Part shown: piece after piece, positions 35,929-44,009 of the stretch | How positions within the stretch are numbered: the stretch's first letter is position 1 | Layout of the letters: each line of letters starts with the position of its first letter | NCBI GenBank assembly: GCA_963542695.1 | Contig: CAUTYX010000007.1 | Location: forward strand, 1 to 64,000 | From: RUG100 sp963542695 | GTDB lineage: Bacteria > Bacillota > Clostridia > Peptostreptococcales > Anaerovoracaceae | Reading direction: 5' to 3' | Length of the DNA: 64,000 nucleotides | The notes under the pieces: generated by a model | Told to the model about the DNA's origin: nothing | Databases searched by the model: none | Seen by the model: only the letters and a program-made list of their open reading frames with translations | Program-made: the position numbers and the translations under genes

Positions 35929-37326
35929 TTATACCGGATATACGGAATTCTCTTTATCCAGCAAGTTCAAGTCCAGTTTTTCCTGCTTTTCGATTCTGTG
36001 CTTGAAGAAGGTTTCTGCAACTTTCGGGAAGAATGCCTGAGTCAGTACGTCTTCTTCCTGCTGCATATATTCTGCACAGTCCTTCTTTGCCTGTTCCATT
36101 TCCGGCTTCAGCAAATCGGCCGGACGACAGGTTACCTGTTCTTCTTCGCCCAAAATCTTCTTAACAACCTCTTCCTTAATTGGAATGGTTGTACGGCCAT
36201 ACATGCCCTTAACCAACTGTCTTGCTTCGTTTGGAACCATCTTGTAGCGTTCGCCCATGAGTACATTTAGTACAGACTGTGTTCCTACAATCTGGCTGGA
36301 AGGAGTTACTAGTGGTGGGTATCCAAAGTCTTCTCTTACTCTTGGCACTTCCTTCAGTACTTCTTCGTATTTGTCCATAGCATTGGCTTCCTTCAGCTGG
36401 GAAACCAGGTTAGACAGCATACCACCAGGTACCTGATAAATCAATGTGTTGATATCCACTCCCATCAATTTTGGATCCAACAATCCGCTCTTGATGTACT
36501 TTTCGCGAATCGGACGGAAGTGGTCAGCAATTTCGTTGAGCAAATCCATGTTCAATTCAGGGTCTCTTTCTGTTCCTTCGAAAGCAGCTGCCATAGGTTC
36601 TGTTGGAGGCTGGGATGTTCCACCGGAGAATGGGGAAATAGCCGTATCGATAATATCAACACCGGCTTCGGCAGCCTTCATGTATGTCATAGAACCAAGT
36701 CCACTGGTTGCATGGGTGTGCAGTTCTACAGGAATGCTCAAATCTTTCTTCAGTGCAGACACCAAAGAGTATGCATTCTGCGGAGTGAGCAAACCGGCCA
36801 TGTCCTTGATACAGAAAGAATCGCAGCCCATCTGCTCAATTTCTTTACCCAGCTGTACAAAAGTTTCATTAGTATGAACCGGGCTAATGGTATAAGATAC
36901 ACAGCCCTGTGCATGTCCGCCATATTTCTTTGTTGCATTTACAGCGGCTTCGATGTTTCTTGTATCGTTGAGAGCGTCAAAGATTCTAATGATATCAATA
37001 CCATTGGAAATTGCTTTGTCGACAAACACATCTACAACATCATCGGCATAATGTTTGTATCCCAGCAGATTCTGCCCTCTCAGCAGCATCTGCAGGTTGG
37101 TATTCTTGATATGTTTTCTGATTACCCGCAGACGTTCCCATGGATCTTCATCCAGGAAGCGAAGACAGGCATCGTAAGTTGCGCCGCCCCACATCTCCAA
37201 AGAATGATATCCAACCTGATCCATTGTTTCAAGAATCGGAAGCATCTCATCGGTTGTCATTCTGGTAGCGATCAAACTCTGGTGACCATCACGCAGAACG
37301 GTTTCTGTAAACTTTACCTTACTCAT
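35929..37326 (-). CDS. oadA: Carboxyltransferase subunit of oxaloacetate decarboxylase / pyruvate carboxylase subunit B (no biotin domain)
   Basis: A 465-residue TIM-barrel enzyme moving CO2 between oxaloacetate or pyruvate and biotin. FTETVLRDGHQSLIATRM (about residues 5-22) and the metal-binding histidines in VELHTHATSGLGSMT mark the barrel; DTAISPFSGGTSQPPTE and GGMLSNL follow; the C-terminal conserved carboxylase domain ends near residue 440. The biotin attachment domain found at the end of many OadA proteins is absent, so a separate carrier is needed. No oadB/G or biotin carboxylase lies in the window. The ATG follows GGAGGG. It has its own promoter and terminator. Confidence 0.88.
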   Translation of the reverse strand: MSKVKFTETVLRDGHQSLIATRMTTDEMLPILETMDQVGYHSLEMWGGATYDACLRFLDEDPWERLRVIRKHIKNTNLQMLLRGQNLLGYKHYADDVVDVFVDKAISNGIDIIRIFDALNDTRNIEAAVNATKKYGGHAQGCVSYTISPVHTNETFVQLGKEIEQMGCDSFCIKDMAGLLTPQNAYSLVSALKKDLSIPVELHTHATSGLGSMTYMKAAEAGVDIIDTAISPFSGGTSQPPTEPMAAAFEGTERDPELNMDLLNEIADHFRPIREKYIKSGLLDPKLMGVDINTLIYQVPGGMLSNLVSQLKEANAMDKYEEVLKEVPRVREDFGYPPLVTPSSQIVGTQSVLNVLMGERYKMVPNEARQLVKGMYGRTTIPIKEEVVKKILGEEEQVTCRPADLLKPEMEQAKKDCAEYMQQEEDVLTQAFFPKVAETFFKHRIEKQEKLDLNLLDKENSVYPV

Positions 37327-37376
37327 AGTGTAATACCCTCCAATATCAAGATTGTAGTTTCTTTTGCATAAACACA

Positions 37377-37405
37377 ATTATACGTTTCACTGATAATGTT
37401 TTCAA
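37377..37405 (-). promoter_or_regulatory. Strong sigma-A promoter for the oadA-like gene
   Basis: Minus strand TTGAAA (37405-37400), a 17-base spacer and TATAAT (37382-37377). The start near 37370 gives a leader of about 44 bases. The rest of the 37406-37577 gap shows only a weak hairpin near 37550-37575 after murE. Confidence 0.75.
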
Positions 37406-37577
37406 TATATTGAAGAAAATCTGTAAATCGAAAAATCTTATTGAAAGCCCCTCATTCATTCCATGGAGTTGAAGTATTCCCATGTTGTATACATGAATTT
37501 CCTTCTCTTCTAACGATGATATCAAAACTCTGCCAGCTGGAATTGCTTTTTACGGTTATTTTTCACCGAAAATAAAG

Positions 37578-39086
37578 CTATTTTTTTGCCAGGAATTCCT
37601 GCACGTAGTCTACATCAGAAGGCGTATCAATATACTGAATTCCTCGCTTTTGTCTTGTTTCCCGGCCTTTTCCTGTTAAGAGGATAACGGTTCCTTCGGC
37701 AGCCACTTCCACTGCACGTTTAATGGCTTCTCCCCGGTCATCGATAATTTCATATTTTCCACCGACATCTTTTACATGACCGGCAATTTCAAGACAAATG
37801 TCATGCACCGGCTCTTCTCCTGCATCCTCTTCCGTTAAGATGACCAAATCTGCATGGGTACCCGCCGATTCTCCTAGTTCAAATCGACGACGCTGCGCCT
37901 TTTTACCTGGACAGCCAAAACAGATAATAATGGGACTACCGGGAAACTCTTCTTTGACACTATCAAACAACGCCTCAAAGCTCATTTTATTATGGGCATA
38001 GTCCACAATGGCCGTAATGGTTTTGGACGGATTAGTAAAGACTTCCATGCGGCCGCTGACTCGTGCTTTTGCAAGACCACTGACAATGTATTCCACAGGT
38101 ACATCCAGGTGATGGCAAATGGTGATGGCAGCCAAGGCATTACTGATATTAAACAATCCTTTTAAGCCAATTTCAAAAGCTTCATCAAAGTCTTTCCCCT
38201 TGGCCCGAAAAGCCAGTCCATAAGTCGTAGGCTGTATATCATAGCCTTGTACATCGACGCCTTCACTTTCACCAAAGGTGAGAATTCGTTTTGCATGACC
38301 TGTGGCAGAATCAATAGCCCACTGGACGTACTGACTATCCTTGTTGATAACTGCCGTCTCACATTGCCTCATCAAAATCATCTTGCTTTCCATATAGTCT
38401 TCCAAAGTAGGATGTTCTACAGGCGAGATATGATCTTCTCCTAAGTTCATAAAGCAGCCAATGTCAAAAGTAATTCCCAACGTTCGATGGTATTTCAGTG
38501 CCTGAGAAGATACTTCCATGGTCATATAGTCAATGTTATTATCGACAGCATTCTGAAAAAGGCGATGAAGCATCATGGCTTCCGGTGTCGTCAAATGAGA
38601 TTCCTCCCGGATCACGCCATCGTAATTATCAATGCTGGACAACACACCGCTTTCCGCCTTTTCATTGGCCAGCAGGTATTCATCCAAAACAGATTTTACA
38701 AAATACGTGGTAGAACTTTTTCCTTTTGTCCCGGTAATGCCAATAGTGGTAATATCCTTCCAGATTTTATCGTAAAACACATCTGCCAAAAGTGCCATGG
38801 CTCGACGAATATCCGTAACGATAATACATGGTGCCTCACCGGCTTCTTCGTATACCTTTTCAGCCACATAACAAAAAGCGCCTTTTTCCAGTGCATCCAC
38901 CAGATATTTTGGTAAAAAGTGGGCACCTTTACATACGAACAACGTACCCTCTTTAATGTCCTGCGAGTCGTAAGAGATATGTTCCACCTTTTGCGACAAA
39001 GCGCCTTTTTCCCAAAATGCTTCTTTTATCAGCTGCTGTTCCTCCAGCAAGGAAATATATTGTTGTAGTTCCATCCTTTTTTTCAT
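37578..39086 (-). CDS. murE: MurE-type UDP-MurNAc-tripeptide ligase, streptococcal (L-lysine) type
   Basis: A 502-residue cytoplasmic Mur ligase that adds the third amino acid to UDP-MurNAc-L-Ala-D-Glu. The ATP loop is GITGTKGKSSTTYF (about 117-130). SYDSQDIKEGTLFVCKGAHF, MEVSSQALKYHR and VDYAHNKMSFEAL are conserved. At the specificity loop, where DAP-adding enzymes have DNPR, it reads TEEDAGEEPV (about 418-427). Together with the N-terminal similarity to streptococcal MurE, this argues for L-lysine or another non-DAP substrate. The ATG at 39086 lies 12 bases from AGGAG; the TTG at 39095 is less likely. No other mur gene is adjacent. Confidence 0.82.
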   Translation of the reverse strand: MKKRMELQQYISLLEEQQLIKEAFWEKGALSQKVEHISYDSQDIKEGTLFVCKGAHFLPKYLVDALEKGAFCYVAEKVYEEAGEAPCIIVTDIRRAMALLADVFYDKIWKDITTIGITGTKGKSSTTYFVKSVLDEYLLANEKAESGVLSSIDNYDGVIREESHLTTPEAMMLHRLFQNAVDNNIDYMTMEVSSQALKYHRTLGITFDIGCFMNLGEDHISPVEHPTLEDYMESKMILMRQCETAVINKDSQYVQWAIDSATGHAKRILTFGESEGVDVQGYDIQPTTYGLAFRAKGKDFDEAFEIGLKGLFNISNALAAITICHHLDVPVEYIVSGLAKARVSGRMEVFTNPSKTITAIVDYAHNKMSFEALFDSVKEEFPGSPIIICFGCPGKKAQRRRFELGESAGTHADLVILTEEDAGEEPVHDICLEIAGHVKDVGGKYEIIDDRGEAIKRAVEVAAEGTVILLTGKGRETRQKRGIQYIDTPSDVDYVQEFLAKK

Positions 39087-39238
39087 GAAAATCAAATGCT
39101 CCTGTTTTATATGTTCATAATAACACTATTCTTTATGATACCATGACCGCAATCGACTGTCACCTGCCGGGAAAATGTGATACACTGTGTCCTGTAAAAC
39201 ACTTCTATCAAACACATGTAAGAAACCGGGAAACACAC

Positions 39239-39601
39239 ATGCACTTTTTCGTTGTGGGCCTAGGTGGAGCCTTCGGTGCCGTAGCACGCTATTCCATCAG
39301 TCTAATTCCATACAAGGGCGACTTTCCCTTGCTAACCTTGGTGACCAACTTGATAGGCGCTCTGGTTATCGGCTTTGTTACCGGTATTGCGACCAAACGA
39401 GAATGGTCAGAAAACACAGTTCTGTTTTTGAAAACGGGAGTATGTGGCGGTTTCACCACATTTTCTACCTTTTCCCTGGAATCTTATACTCTGTTCCAGA
39501 CTCATCGACCGGCACTGGCCATCATGTATATGCTGTTAAGTGTCATCTTGTGTTTGGCAGGTATCTTCATTGGCGTTTTCATTGCCAACAAAAGCAGCTA
39601 A
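39239..39601 (+). CDS. crcB: Fluoride channel CrcB/Fluc
   Basis: A 120-residue membrane protein with four transmembrane helices that dimerises in antiparallel fashion to export fluoride. The signature GGAFGAVARYSIS (about residues 9-21), TLVTNLIGALVIGF (the Asn-containing helix 2), and GGFTTFSTFSLE (helix 3 break with the Phe box, about 75-86) are all intact. A longer frame from 39143 is rejected because the family starts at this ATG. Only one copy is seen here, compatible with a dual-topology homodimer. No fluoride riboswitch was found upstream. TPK follows 37 bases downstream. Confidence 0.94.
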   Translation: MHFFVVGLGGAFGAVARYSISLIPYKGDFPLLTLVTNLIGALVIGFVTGIATKREWSENTVLFLKTGVCGGFTTFSTFSLESYTLFQTHRPALAIMYMLLSVILCLAGIFIGVFIANKSS

Positions 39602-39638
39602 AATCCACTCTCGGAACCTTGAAAGGAATCTTTTTCTC

Positions 39639-40259
39639 ATGAAAGAAAGATGCATCATTATCACTTCTCATATACAAGGATCTATCAAAGATATCATTGA
39701 CCCGAAAGACGCCTATATTATTTGTGCTGATGGAGGGTATGATTTGGCAACCAGGGAAGGAATCACACCGGACATTGCCATTGGCGATTTTGATTCTGCA
39801 AAGAGCATTCCTGCTAATATTCCCTTACTGCAGGTTCCCAGTCACAAAGATGTGACCGACACCTCTCTTTGCATTGACCATGCAGCACAAAAAGGCTTTC
39901 GTCGCATCTTTCTCATTGGCGGCCTAGGCGGCCGAGCCGATCATAGCATGGCCAACATTCAAAACCTGGTGGCAGCTGCCAAAAGCAACTTGTCGATTAT
40001 TATGATGGATGAAAAAAACATGGTCATGGCCATTGTGGATGATGAAAGCACTTTGCCTTCTATGGAAGGGTGGAAGCTGTCCTTACTTTCTTTCTCCGAC
40101 GAATGCCTTGGAGTCACCGCATCCGGAGTAGCATATCCTTTAGAAAATGCAAGGCTGACTTCTGACTACCCGCTGGGAACCAGCAATGAAATCATAAAAA
40201 AAGAAGCCTTTATCAAGGTTGAAAAAGGAGTCCTTTTACTGATGTATTCCCGCGACTAA
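39639..40259 (+). CDS. thiN: Thiamine pyrophosphokinase
   Basis: A 206-residue enzyme converting thiamine to thiamine pyrophosphate with ATP. ICADGGYDLATREGITPDIAIGDFDS (here split: ADGGYD and PDIAIGDFDS, about 28-50) is the active-site hallmark; DVTDTSLCIDHA and GGLGGRADHSMANIQ follow. The C-terminal thiamine-binding barrel includes SEECLGVTASGV-like SDECLGVTASG and TSNEI near the end. The ATG at 39639 after GAAAGGA is chosen; an upstream extension overlaps crcB. In many Firmicutes this gene sits with rpe/rsgA; here it follows crcB. Confidence 0.9.
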   Translation: MKERCIIITSHIQGSIKDIIDPKDAYIICADGGYDLATREGITPDIAIGDFDSAKSIPANIPLLQVPSHKDVTDTSLCIDHAAQKGFRRIFLIGGLGGRADHSMANIQNLVAAAKSNLSIIMMDEKNMVMAIVDDESTLPSMEGWKLSLLSFSDECLGVTASGVAYPLENARLTSDYPLGTSNEIIKKEAFIKVEKGVLLLMYSRD

Positions 40260-40303
40260 GGATATATGCACAAGATTACACATCGTTAATACCCTTAGTT
40301 TCT

Positions 40304-40861
40304 TTATCCCATCAAGCCGGTTATCAAAATCCGAAGCCCTAGACAGACCAACAGTACGCCACCTATGATCTCGGCAATTTTTCGATTCTTTTTCCCAAAG
40401 CGACTGCCGATTTGTAGACCTATAATGGAAATAATGCAACAGACGATGCCGATAGTCGCTGCCGACACAGCAATATTAGCACCTACAAAGGCAAGAGATA
40501 CCCCCACGGCCAAGGCATCGATACTGGTGGCCACAGCAAGAATAAACATTTCTCCGGCTTTCAAGGACCCACTATCCTCTTCTTGGTTTTCCGAAAAAGC
40601 CTCTCGAATCATATTTCCGCCTATGAGAGCCAGCAAAATGAAAGCAATCCAGTGGTCGTATTTGTCCACCAGGTTTGCAAACAAGCTACCGGCTAAAAAT
40701 CCCACCAGAGGCATCATCGCCTGAAAACCGCCAAACCACAATCCGACGGTTGCCATTTGGCGTGGTTTGACAGTGGTTAAAGAAAGGCCTTTCCCAATGG
40801 AGACCGCAAAAGCATCCATGGCAAGGCCAATTGATAACAGCAGTAATTCAATATTTGTCAT
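40304..40861 (-). CDS. mntP: Manganese efflux pump MntP
   Basis: A 185-residue membrane protein with six transmembrane segments in two inverted-like halves. Each half bears the family Asp motif: GLAMDAFAVSIGKGL (about residues 12-26) and ATSIDALAVGVSLAF (about 110-124). It exports Mn2+. Its ATG begins at the base next to the tetR stop region (stop at 40864-40866), so both are one operon. No yybP-ykoY Mn riboswitch could be present because tetR abuts it. Confidence 0.93.
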   Translation of the reverse strand: MTNIELLLLSIGLAMDAFAVSIGKGLSLTTVKPRQMATVGLWFGGFQAMMPLVGFLAGSLFANLVDKYDHWIAFILLALIGGNMIREAFSENQEEDSGSLKAGEMFILAVATSIDALAVGVSLAFVGANIAVSAATIGIVCCIISIIGLQIGSRFGKKNRKIAEIIGGVLLVCLGLRILITGLMG

Positions 40862-40863
40862 AA

Positions 40864-41451
40864 TCAGGAATCCTCTTCCATACTCTTTTGCATGCTGCTG
40901 CTAATGAGCATCATTTCAATGTCATCTGATAATTCTTGCAGTCTTGCAATCATCTGTTCCGGAGTGTCTTTGGTTTCTCCAATGACCCAGTCAATAATCA
41001 TGCCTACGGTTCCATGAGCGAAAAACGAAGCCACAAAGTGAATTTCTTCCCGATCGATATAATCGCTGTCTACCCATTCGGAAATCATATCCTCGTACAT
41101 ATCCAGCATCACTTCGTACATGTACCGACGAAATTCATGGTTATCGTAGGCCAAAGCGTTTTGATAATACACCCGATCCTTTTCGATACGCTGCAGCGTC
41201 TCCATCAAGTTGGCATTCCAGGACTTTTCCGAAAAGCTGTTGCGGAATTCCAAAATGATTTCATTGTAGTAAATCCAGTTTAGTAACGCGTATTTGTCTT
41301 CAAAATGGTAGTAGAAAGTAAGCCGATTAAGACCGCAGGCTTCCGTGATATCGTTCACGGTAATACTTTCAAAGGATTTCACTTCCATGAGCTTTTTAAA
41401 GGCATGGACAATTTCTATTTTGGTCATTTTTCCCTTAGGTAATTTTGCCAT
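40864..41451 (-). CDS. TetR/AcrR family transcriptional regulator
   Basis: A 195-residue regulator. The N-terminal helix-turn-helix covers about residues 10-55 (ESITVNDITEACGLNRLTFYYHF is the recognition core, seen as SITVNDITEACG and RLTFYYHFEDKYALL). The C-terminal ligand domain is helical and unassigned (TetR_C_8-like). It is translated just upstream of mntP, which makes it a candidate regulator of Mn or stress-linked efflux; no operator palindrome was clear. The ATG follows the second copy of a duplicated CAGGAGGAGAC. Confidence 0.88.
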   Translation of the reverse strand: MAKLPKGKMTKIEIVHAFKKLMEVKSFESITVNDITEACGLNRLTFYYHFEDKYALLNWIYYNEIILEFRNSFSEKSWNANLMETLQRIEKDRVYYQNALAYDNHEFRRYMYEVMLDMYEDMISEWVDSDYIDREEIHFVASFFAHGTVGMIIDWVIGETKDTPEQMIARLQELSDDIEMMLISSSMQKSMEEDS

Positions 41452-41452
41452 C

Positions 41453-41479
41453 GTCTCCTCCTGAGAATGTCTCCTCCTG
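41453..41479 (-). repeat. Duplicated ribosome-binding sequence upstream of tetR
   Basis: CAGGAGGAGAC occurs twice on the minus strand (41479-41469 and 41463-41453), 16 bases apart, and only the second is followed by a start codon. It looks like a short tandem duplication. Confidence 0.7.
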
Positions 41480-41502
41480 TGTTCACACTTTTTATACTCT
41501 TT

Positions 41503-42357
41503 CTATTTCTTAATGTCGCGATGAGTCAATGTAACCTGACGTCCTTGCTTTGTAAACAGCTCCGACATTTCATTGGCCATGGCAACAGAACGATGACGAC
41601 CGCCTGTACAGCCAAAAGCAATATTTAAATTAAACTTTCCTTCTTTCATGTAGTTGGGAATAATATCATTAATTAGCTTGTTCAGATTTTTAACAAACAT
41701 CTTGGCGACAAGGTGCTTCATTACATATTTTCGAACACGCTGGTTGTTTCCGGAAAACCTCTTTAGGCTGGCCACATAATATGGATTGGGAATAAATCGC
41801 ATATCAAAGACCATATCTGCCGTCAGTGGAATGCCATGCTTGAATCCAAAGGACATCACGTTAATGATAAAAGTTTCTTCTACATTTTCGCCATTTAAGA
41901 CAGTAATCAACTCTTCTTTTAACTTGTAGGTGTTCATATTGGAAGTATCAATTACATAATCAGCCTGGCAACGGATGTTTTCCAAAATTTTCCGTTCCTG
42001 GGCAATGGCCTCCAGTGTTGCTGTTTGTTTAGTAGCCGGATGAATACGCCGCGATTCATTAAACCGTTGTACCAAAATTTGGTTGCTGGCCTCCAGGAAA
42101 ATAATCCGAAATGCGATATCAGATTCTCGCAGCATCTCAATAACGTTATTAAGACCGCCAAAGATTTCTTCGCCGCGAATATCCGTCACAAAGGCAATTT
42201 TCTCCAAGTTGCCGGTTTGGCCAACGGCCAAATTGATAAAGTCCATTACCAGCGCCGAGGGCATATTATCGATACAATAGTAACCTTGATCTTCTAGGCA
42301 TCGAACGGCCTGGGTTTTACCGGCACCACTCATACCTGTAATCATTACAACTTCCAT
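41503..42357 (-). CDS. rapZ: RapZ/YvcJ nucleotide-binding protein
   Basis: A 284-residue P-loop protein. The Walker A is GMSGAGKT (residues 8-15), then DNMPSALVMDFINLA and DIRGEEIF; the C-terminal domain ends with NIAFGCTGGRHRSVAMANEM, which binds RNA or nucleotides in homologues. In enterobacteria RapZ guides RNase E to GlmZ; in Firmicutes YvcJ affects competence and its target is unclear. ATG follows AAGGGAGA. It is the last gene of the murB-PHP-rapZ unit. Confidence 0.95.
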   Translation of the reverse strand: MEVVMITGMSGAGKTQAVRCLEDQGYYCIDNMPSALVMDFINLAVGQTGNLEKIAFVTDIRGEEIFGGLNNVIEMLRESDIAFRIIFLEASNQILVQRFNESRRIHPATKQTATLEAIAQERKILENIRCQADYVIDTSNMNTYKLKEELITVLNGENVEETFIINVMSFGFKHGIPLTADMVFDMRFIPNPYYVASLKRFSGNNQRVRKYVMKHLVAKMFVKNLNKLINDIIPNYMKEGKFNLNIAFGCTGGRHRSVAMANEMSELFTKQGRQVTLTHRDIKK

Positions 42358-42362
42358 ATCAA

Positions 42363-43100
42363 CTAATCTCCCTTAATATTAACAATGCGATGCAAATCCA
42401 ATCCCGCTTTTTGGGCTCGTTCCACGCCCGCCTGAAAAGTTCCTACCATTTTAGGCACATGGGCATCACTACTGATGACAAACTCCACACTGTAGTTCTT
42501 GCAAACAGCGATTTCCTCCACAGTCAAATGAGAATGATGAGTACTGATTTCCATCAACACACCTTTTTCCTCACAAGCCTTGGCCAAAGCCTCCATATCC
42601 ACCGGCCCCTTATCCCCCGGATGGGTAAGGATTTTTATATTGTTCTTTTCTATGGCTCGCAGCGTCATGGCAGTATTTACTTTTTCCATTCGCCGTCGCC
42701 AATACTCCCCTTTTAAAATCCCATGTGACCAAAGCCAGTTGCCAATGCAGTGCCCCTTCGTCACACCAAAGTGATAGCCGGCAATGACAAAATCCAGTTG
42801 CTCTATATCTTCCTTTGTTACATCAAGACCACCAGCTGTATCTATAATATTAGCTTCGACCCCCATATAAATCTTAATCATAGGGTATTTTTTACGAAGA
42901 CGATTAATTTCTGTTCTAATTTCCGGAAAACATTTGCGTTTGACACCATAAAACAGATGACCGGGACCATGGTCTGTAATGGCAATGGCAGACAATCCTT
43001 TTTCCACAGCCACCATGACATTTTCTTCAATAGTCCCCTTCCCATGGTGATGGCGAGAATATACGGTATGAGTATGGTAGTCAAAAAGTATTTTGCTCAT
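42363..43100 (-). CDS. PHP-domain phosphatase (YcdX-like)
   Basis: A 245-residue metal-dependent hydrolase of the PHP family. Metal ligands appear in DYHTHTVYSRHHHGKG (about residues 7-22), ITDHGPGH, GVEANIID, and the C-terminal SSDAHVPKMVGTF. The YcdX group is a trinuclear-zinc phosphatase of unsettled substrate. It begins one base after the murB stop and ends just before rapZ. A second, different PHP protein lies at 50649-51452. Confidence 0.86.
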   Translation of the reverse strand: MSKILFDYHTHTVYSRHHHGKGTIEENVMVAVEKGLSAIAITDHGPGHLFYGVKRKCFPEIRTEINRLRKKYPMIKIYMGVEANIIDTAGGLDVTKEDIEQLDFVIAGYHFGVTKGHCIGNWLWSHGILKGEYWRRRMEKVNTAMTLRAIEKNNIKILTHPGDKGPVDMEALAKACEEKGVLMEISTHHSHLTVEEIAVCKNYSVEFVISSDAHVPKMVGTFQAGVERAQKAGLDLHRIVNIKGD

Positions 43101-44009
43101 TTAGGCCTCTCCTATAATGCGCACTTCCGGTTCCAACATAACTCCTTCTTTTTCATATACAGCGGCCTGCACCAAATGCATCAATTTCTCAATATCTCCT
43201 ACTGTGGCACCGCCAATGTTAATGACAAAGCCGGAATGAAGCTGGGAAACTTGGGCTCCTCCAACGGTTAAACCCTTGAGACCGGCATCTTGAATCAGCT
43301 TGCCGGCAAAATATCCTTGCGGGCGTTTGAAAAAGCTTCCTGCACTGGGATACGTTACCGGTTGTTTTTCATTTCGTCGCTGCGCCAGCTCCTTCATGGT
43401 TTCTGCTATTTCTTCTTTATTACCCTTTTGCAAGCCAATGGAAACAGAAATAACAATATCCCCACTCTCATAAAGAACACTATGACGATATCCATACTCC
43501 ATCTCTTCACAAGTAAGCCTGTACATACCGGAACCGTCACGATGGAGCAACGTCACGGTTTCAATGACTTCCTTCATTTCTCCACCATATGCCCCGGCAT
43601 TCATAAATGCAGCACCTCCAACGGTTCCCGGAATACCGCTGGCAAATTCAAAGCCGGTATAGCCTTTTCGCTGCACATAATGAGCCACTGCTGCCAGGGA
43701 CACTGCACTGCCGACTGTAAACAACGGCCCTTCTCCTGTAATTTCCTGACAGCATTTATCCATCCGTATAATAATGCCCCGGTATCCGCCATCACGAACT
43801 AAAATATTGGAACCATTTCCCATGACCATAAAGGATTCTCCTTCTGCAGCCAACAAGGAAACACACCCTTGCAGTTCTTCTAAACTCCCCGGAATCACCA
43901 ATAAATCGGCAGGACCACCTGCTCGAAACGTTGTATATTTATCCATAGGTGCATGGGGAATAACCTGCCCCTTTTGCACTATGACGCTAATTTTCTTTTG
44001 TATGCTCAT
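43101..44009 (-). CDS. murB: UDP-N-acetylenolpyruvoylglucosamine reductase
   Basis: A 302-residue FAD-dependent reductase completing UDP-MurNAc synthesis. The FAD domain has TTFRAGGPADLLVIP (about 26-40) and GNGSNILVRDGGYRGIII; the active site has GIPGTVGGAAFMNAGAYGGE, the catalytic Ser of YPSAGSFFKRP and the Glu of LEPEVRIIGE. This arrangement is the type II enzyme of Gram-positives. The start overlaps the end of the AI-2E permease gene by 23 bases. Confidence 0.96.
   Translation of the reverse strand: MSIQKKISVIVQKGQVIPHAPMDKYTTFRAGGPADLLVIPGSLEELQGCVSLLAAEGESFMVMGNGSNILVRDGGYRGIIIRMDKCCQEITGEGPLFTVGSAVSLAAVAHYVQRKGYTGFEFASGIPGTVGGAAFMNAGAYGGEMKEVIETVTLLHRDGSGMYRLTCEEMEYGYRHSVLYESGDIVISVSIGLQKGNKEEIAETMKELAQRRNEKQPVTYPSAGSFFKRPQGYFAGKLIQDAGLKGLTVGGAQVSQLHSGFVINIGGATVGDIEKLMHLVQAAVYEKEGVMLEPEVRIIGEA

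Noticed and set aside
39150..39238. Possible fluoride riboswitch upstream of crcB
   Set aside because: The conserved fluoride riboswitch core segments are not present in this short stretch; only a weak extended -10 (TGATACACT near 39178-39186) is visible.
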